Shown here piece after piece: positions 60,837 to 64,000 of a stretch of 64,000 nucleotides of DNA; position 1 is the first letter of the stretch, and each line of letters opens with the position of its first letter. The DNA is from Salinibacillus aidingensis (GTDB lineage: Bacteria; Bacillota; Bacilli; Bacillales; Alkalibacillaceae). Location of the stretch: NCBI RefSeq assembly GCF_039522525.1, contig NZ_BAAADO010000001.1, positions 248,001-312,000 of the forward strand, in the 5' to 3' direction. The position numbers were made by a program, and so were the translations under genes. The notes beneath the pieces are model-generated. The model was not told the DNA's origin, made no database searches, and worked only from the letters and a program-made list of their open reading frames with translations.

Positions 60837-62189
60837 TTACTTTTCAAAGAATACTTGATAAAGAGACTGGACGGATTCTTCAAGTCTTTCCTCTTTAATT
60901 CCAAACATAACCGAAACTTCGGAGGAACCCTGGTTGATCATTTCAATATTTACACCAGCATTAGCAAACGCCTGTGTGGATTGACTGGCCACACCGTAAG
61001 TACTATTCATTCCTTCACCGACCAGCATAATCATAGCTAAATCCCGCTCAACGGTTACCATATCAACTTCTAATTCTTCCTGTATACGTTTCATAACCTT
61101 TTCTTCTTTGGCCTTTGGGAAGTTCTCTTCTCGTATGATAACGGACATGTCATCAATACCGGACGGTGCGTGTTCAAAAGAAATACCTTCATCAACCAGG
61201 ATTTGCAGCAAATTCTTACCAAAGCCGATCTCCCGGTTCATTAAATATTTACTTACATAGAGACTGAGGAAGCCTCGATCACTCGCTATCCCAACTACTG
61301 TGCCAGATGACGGTTCTGTACGTTCAGATACAATCATTGTACCTTCTTTGTCAGGATTATGGGTGTTCTTAATGCACACCGGAATTTTTGCTTTAAAAGC
61401 TGGAATTAGAGCCTCATCCTGAAAAACGGAAAATCCGGCATAGGAAAGCTCTCTCATCTCTTTGTAAGTTAATTCTGAGATTTCTTTAGGATTTTCCACA
61501 ATATTAGGGTTTACACAGTAAACGGAATCCACATCGGTAAAGTTTTCGTATAAATCAGCCTTTACCCCGGCAGCGATAATGGCCCCCGTAATATCGGATC
61601 CGCCCCGCGGGAATGTCATTAGTTTCTGGTCCTTCGTAAAACCAAAAAATCCCGGAATAATCATAATTCCCTTATGTTCTCTTAATCTATAAATCTTCTC
61701 ATAGCTTTCATCTAAAACTTGCGCATTTCCAGGCTCATCACTCACAATAATGCCGGCATCCCGAGGGTTAATATATGTAGCTTCCTCTCCAAGTGATTGT
61801 AGATAGGCACTCAAAATCTTTGCTAAAGAATCCTCTCCCATAGCCTTTAAAGAATCCAGCCGGTGATCTTTTATAGACGGATTCATTAATACCTGATCAA
61901 TCGATTCACTAATATCATCTACTATTGCAGAGGACAGGGACAGGTTATGAATCATCGTCTGAAACCGTTCCACAATTTTTGCTTTTATGGTATCGACAGA
62001 TTCATTTGCTGCGTGCTTTTCTCCCAGTTCGACTAATAAATCGGTTACTTTAATATCGGAATCATTGCGTTTACCTGGTGCAGATACGATGATAAATTTC
62101 CGATCTTTATCATCCAAAATAATTTGAGCCACTTTCTGGATCATGGAAGCATCTGCTACAGAGCTTCCGCCAAACTTTGCTACTTTCAT
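60837..62189 (-). CDS. yclM: Aspartokinase, YclM (aspartokinase III) type
   Basis: 450 aa, longer than the DapG/LysC forms and like YclM. It phosphorylates aspartate at the entry of the Lys/Thr/Met pathway. The N-terminal KFGGSSVADASM block, IIVSAPGKRN, FTDVDSVYCVNPNIV and the tandem ACT domains at the C-terminus (SLYVSKYLMNREIG, MLVGEGMNSTYGV) are visible. The second ATG (62189) aligns with the family start. It stands alone with a terminator behind. No lysine riboswitch is seen in the leader, so feedback on the enzyme is the likely control. Confidence 0.92.
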   Translation of the reverse strand: MKVAKFGGSSVADASMIQKVAQIILDDKDRKFIIVSAPGKRNDSDIKVTDLLVELGEKHAANESVDTIKAKIVERFQTMIHNLSLSSAIVDDISESIDQVLMNPSIKDHRLDSLKAMGEDSLAKILSAYLQSLGEEATYINPRDAGIIVSDEPGNAQVLDESYEKIYRLREHKGIMIIPGFFGFTKDQKLMTFPRGGSDITGAIIAAGVKADLYENFTDVDSVYCVNPNIVENPKEISELTYKEMRELSYAGFSVFQDEALIPAFKAKIPVCIKNTHNPDKEGTMIVSERTEPSSGTVVGIASDRGFLSLYVSKYLMNREIGFGKNLLQILVDEGISFEHAPSGIDDMSVIIREENFPKAKEEKVMKRIQEELEVDMVTVERDLAMIMLVGEGMNSTYGVASQSTQAFANAGVNIEMINQGSSEVSVMFGIKEERLEESVQSLYQVFFEK

Positions 62190-62457
62190 CATTTCACCAC
62201 TCTACACATTTTTTTAGGTTACTGAATTTATATATTAATATATTCTAACATGTATGCCCGTAAATTTTAATGAATTTTTTTACATTATAAACAGTTATTA
62301 AGGATTCTGCCGAAATTTTGCAAATGCCTGCCAAAATCATACTTATTTGGCTTTAATTATAGTTGTTACCTTCATATATCGAATAATGAATGTACATGCG
62401 TTTTATTCCGTTGCGGGAAATTATTATAGATTTTTGGATCCATCCCCTTTCGAATCA

Positions 62458-63192
62458 TTAGGAATTCGATAATAACGATATGGTTGAATGCTCAATCTTA
62501 ACTAAGTCCCAGGCTGAGATAATACCGAGAGGAGAGGAATCCTGATTACCGTCTTCTGAAATTAATATAGCCTCAAGCTTTTGTCGTTTTTCATAATGCA
62601 TTTGAAAAGCATCCTCAACATCGTAAACAGTTTGCTCCCGGCTTAGACAGGCAACATTTCTTCGTTTCTCAACCTGTAAAATGTCCTTGGCGGTTACCTG
62701 ATCCAGATTCACACAATCATTTTGAATCGTTCGTGATACCCATTTCGCAATTCCCCCTTCTGTTAACAATCCTTTAAAATGACCTTGCTCATAAATAGGG
62801 AATTGAGAGTATCCATACTTTTCAATCGCAGCCAGGATCTTTTTAATTGAAGTTTCCGCTTTAAAAAACTCAACCGGCTTTGATGCTATGTCCATCGCTT
62901 TAGGTGGGTTTTGCAGTATATCACTGATCCTTTCAATATCACCTACTACGTCCTCATGCGGCTCTGCTATATAAAAGTCTTTGTCAATCCGTTCATGTAC
63001 AATGGCATTTCTCAATTTTGCATACTGTTTTAGTTTATAATAATTCGAATACAGCACACCATATTTTTCACGATTTTCCTGTAACAAATCTACAAATCGA
63101 TCGGTTTTCATATCCTTGGAACGCTCTTTTAATATCGAATGGATCTGGTTAAATGCGATCTCAAATCTTTCCACATGATTTTCTGATTGCAT
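62458..63192 (-). CDS. CBS-domain protein with N-terminal helical region
   Basis: 244 aa. Residues 1-95 are helical and charged with an ARLRNAIVHE-like stretch (KLRNAIVHERIDKDFYIAEP) of the kind seen in small DUF/HEPN-like regions. Two CBS motifs follow: KPVEFFKAETSIKKILAAIE then FPIYEQGHFKGLLTEGGIAK, and AKDILQVEKRRNVACLSREQ then SPLGIISAWDLVKIEHS. CBS pairs usually bind adenine nucleotides. No output domain is visible; function unknown. Start at 63192 follows AAAGGTGGAG. Confidence 0.8.
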   Translation of the reverse strand: MQSENHVERFEIAFNQIHSILKERSKDMKTDRFVDLLQENREKYGVLYSNYYKLKQYAKLRNAIVHERIDKDFYIAEPHEDVVGDIERISDILQNPPKAMDIASKPVEFFKAETSIKKILAAIEKYGYSQFPIYEQGHFKGLLTEGGIAKWVSRTIQNDCVNLDQVTAKDILQVEKRRNVACLSREQTVYDVEDAFQMHYEKRQKLEAILISEDGNQDSSPLGIISAWDLVKIEHSTISLLSNS

Positions 63193-63261
63193 AGGCTCCA
63201 CCTTTGTCACTTAGATAAATTTCTTTTTCCTCTTATTTTGCTCCGTTAACGAATAACTATC

Positions 63262-63304
63262 CAAAAAAAGAAACCGTTCCTTACATTAAGAAGGAACGAT
63301 TTCT
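63262..63304 (-). terminator. Terminator after the acidic protein gene
   Basis: On the minus strand AAATCGTTCCTT, loop, AAGGAACGGTTT then CTTTTTTTGG. Strong intrinsic terminator 12 nt past the stop at 63316. Confidence 0.87.
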
Positions 63305-63315
63305 CCTGAATATGT

Positions 63316-64000
63316 TTACCGCCGCCACGGAAAGAGAATATCAATCAGACCGTCTAACAAATCGCCGCTATCCTCTTCCTGTGACTCTTCCTCATTACCG
63401 GAATCGTCTGAGGAATTATCTTCATTTGGTTCTTCACTATTGGAATCCTCTTGTGAATTGTCATTTGTACCTTCGTTATTAGATCCATCTTCCTGACCAC
63501 CATCTGTGTTATCGTTGTTATTTGTATCTTCATTACTGGAATCTTCCTGGTTGTTGTCTGTATCATCTTTTTGACTGGATTCATCATTTCCGTCGTTATT
63601 TGATCCGTCTGAAGGCGCGGAATCCTGATTCCCTTTTTCAGACTCGTCTGGTGGATCCGTATTTTCTTCCTTTGAATTGTTATCTGTTTGATCATTTTTC
63701 TGTCCGTCTTCTTCTTTAGAATTTTCCTCTTTTTCTTTCTTGGCAAGACCAAGTTTTTTGATTAATTGCTCCAACGATTTTATGGTATCATCCATTTGCC
63801 GTGAGAGCTCTTCCTTCGTCTCCTTTAATCCCAGTTCTTCTACTGCTGCCGTTACCTTTTCTAACCGTTCTTCAACTGGTTTGATATCTTCTTCAAGGGT
63901 ATTCCACTCTTCAGTTAAATTCTCAATATCAGGTTTTTCATCCGTTGTTGAAGCTTCTTCGGATGATGGGTCCTGCCCCTCATTTTTCTGCTCACTATTC
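63316..64000 (-). CDS. Large acidic low-complexity protein (partial, N-terminus off the right edge)
   Basis: The frame is open from base 64000 to the stop at 63316, 227 codons, so the ATG at 63795 is internal and the true start lies outside the window. The visible part begins with Glu/Gln/Ser-rich sequence, then a coiled-coil-like stretch (VEERLEKVTAAVEELG, ELSRQMDDTIKSLEQLIKKL). About 120 residues of Asp/Glu/Asn/Ser/Gly repeats follow (SNNDGNDESS, DNNQEDSSNE, GNEEESQEED). It closes with a short amphipathic segment and basic end (LLDGLIDILFPWRR). Not recognised; surface or spore-coat-like roles are only guesses. Confidence 0.7.
   Translation of the reverse strand, partial: NSEQKNEGQDPSSEEASTTDEKPDIENLTEEWNTLEEDIKPVEERLEKVTAAVEELGLKETKEELSRQMDDTIKSLEQLIKKLGLAKKEKEENSKEEDGQKNDQTDNNSKEENTDPPDESEKGNQDSAPSDGSNNDGNDESSQKDDTDNNQEDSSNEDTNNNDNTDGGQEDGSNNEGTNDNSQEDSNSEEPNEDNSSDDSGNEEESQEEDSGDLLDGLIDILFPWRR

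Noticed and set aside
62190..62457. Lysine riboswitch before the aspartokinase
   Set aside because: The leader is AT-rich without the L-box pattern or a terminator near the start codon.
63354..63752. 132-codon minus-strand frame rich in Lys, Ile and Thr
   Set aside because: It is an alternate-frame reading of the acidic repeat region; low-complexity codons keep this frame open by chance.

Overview
The window reads as a chromosomal segment of an endospore-forming, low-to-moderate GC member of the Bacillaceae. It carries the spoVA operon, the spoIIA operon with sigF, dacF and spoIIM, plus yqz/yqj/yqi-type genes in almost the same order as around the fur, yqj and bkd regions of Bacillus subtilis. 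Protein divergence and the types of intergenic repeat suggest a relative such as Virgibacillus, Oceanobacillus or Halobacillus rather than B. subtilis itself; that placement is inference. I see no rRNA, tRNA, CRISPR array, prophage or transposase.

Layout. 1-13.9 kb (nearly all minus strand): spoVAA-AB-AC-AD (AD cut by the left edge) behind a sigma-G promoter; a repeat-rich gap; spoIIAA-spoIIAB-sigF; dacF; the nucleoside-salvage set deoB-pupG-pdp; xerD-yqzK; fur with a readable sigma-A promoter and PerR/Fur-type boxes; spoIIM; an endonuclease Q-like PHP protein (yqxK) and nudF. 14-36 kb (mixed strands): aldo/keto reductase, YbaK-type deacylase, LexA-box-linked Y-family polymerase polY2, coaA, a 58-codon membrane gene, yqjQ-yqjP-yqjN, glycerophosphodiesterase, namA, rnz, aldehyde dehydrogenase, purine permease, methyltransferase, cysH, topB, an oligopeptide-binding lipoprotein, a small membrane-anchored protein and a second Y-family polymerase. 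36-46.6 kb (minus): a peptidase; a propionyl/methylmalonyl-CoA set (carboxyltransferase, a B12-domain-epimerase fusion, the mutase catalytic subunit); and a TetR-controlled acyl-CoA operon (tetR, thiolase, a broken CoA-transferase, nitronate monooxygenase, acyl-CoA dehydrogenase). 46.8-60 kb: a Prli42-like miniprotein, yqjA, a bacilliredoxin, and the branched-chain keto-acid operon ptb-bcd-buk-lpdV-bkdAA-bkdAB-bkdB. That operon sits behind a textbook sigma-54 promoter and its activator BkdR. 60-64 kb: a repeat-filled gap, aspartokinase, a CBS protein and the C-terminal part of a very acidic protein cut by the right edge.

The metabolic blocks fit together. Bkd and its partners turn Leu/Val/Ile into branched acyl-CoA, the acyl-CoA operon can oxidise acyl chains, and the mutase/epimerase genes can carry the resulting propionyl-CoA towards succinyl-CoA.

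The most unusual material is intergenic. Three dispersed, hairpin-forming repeat families (called A, B and C here) lie between and inside operons. Family A begins at or inside the stop codon of three genes, always in the sense orientation. Its stems differ between copies in a way that keeps base pairing. Two loci 46 kb apart carry the same B-then-A composite between an upstream terminator and a downstream promoter. No previously unknown protein system was identified.
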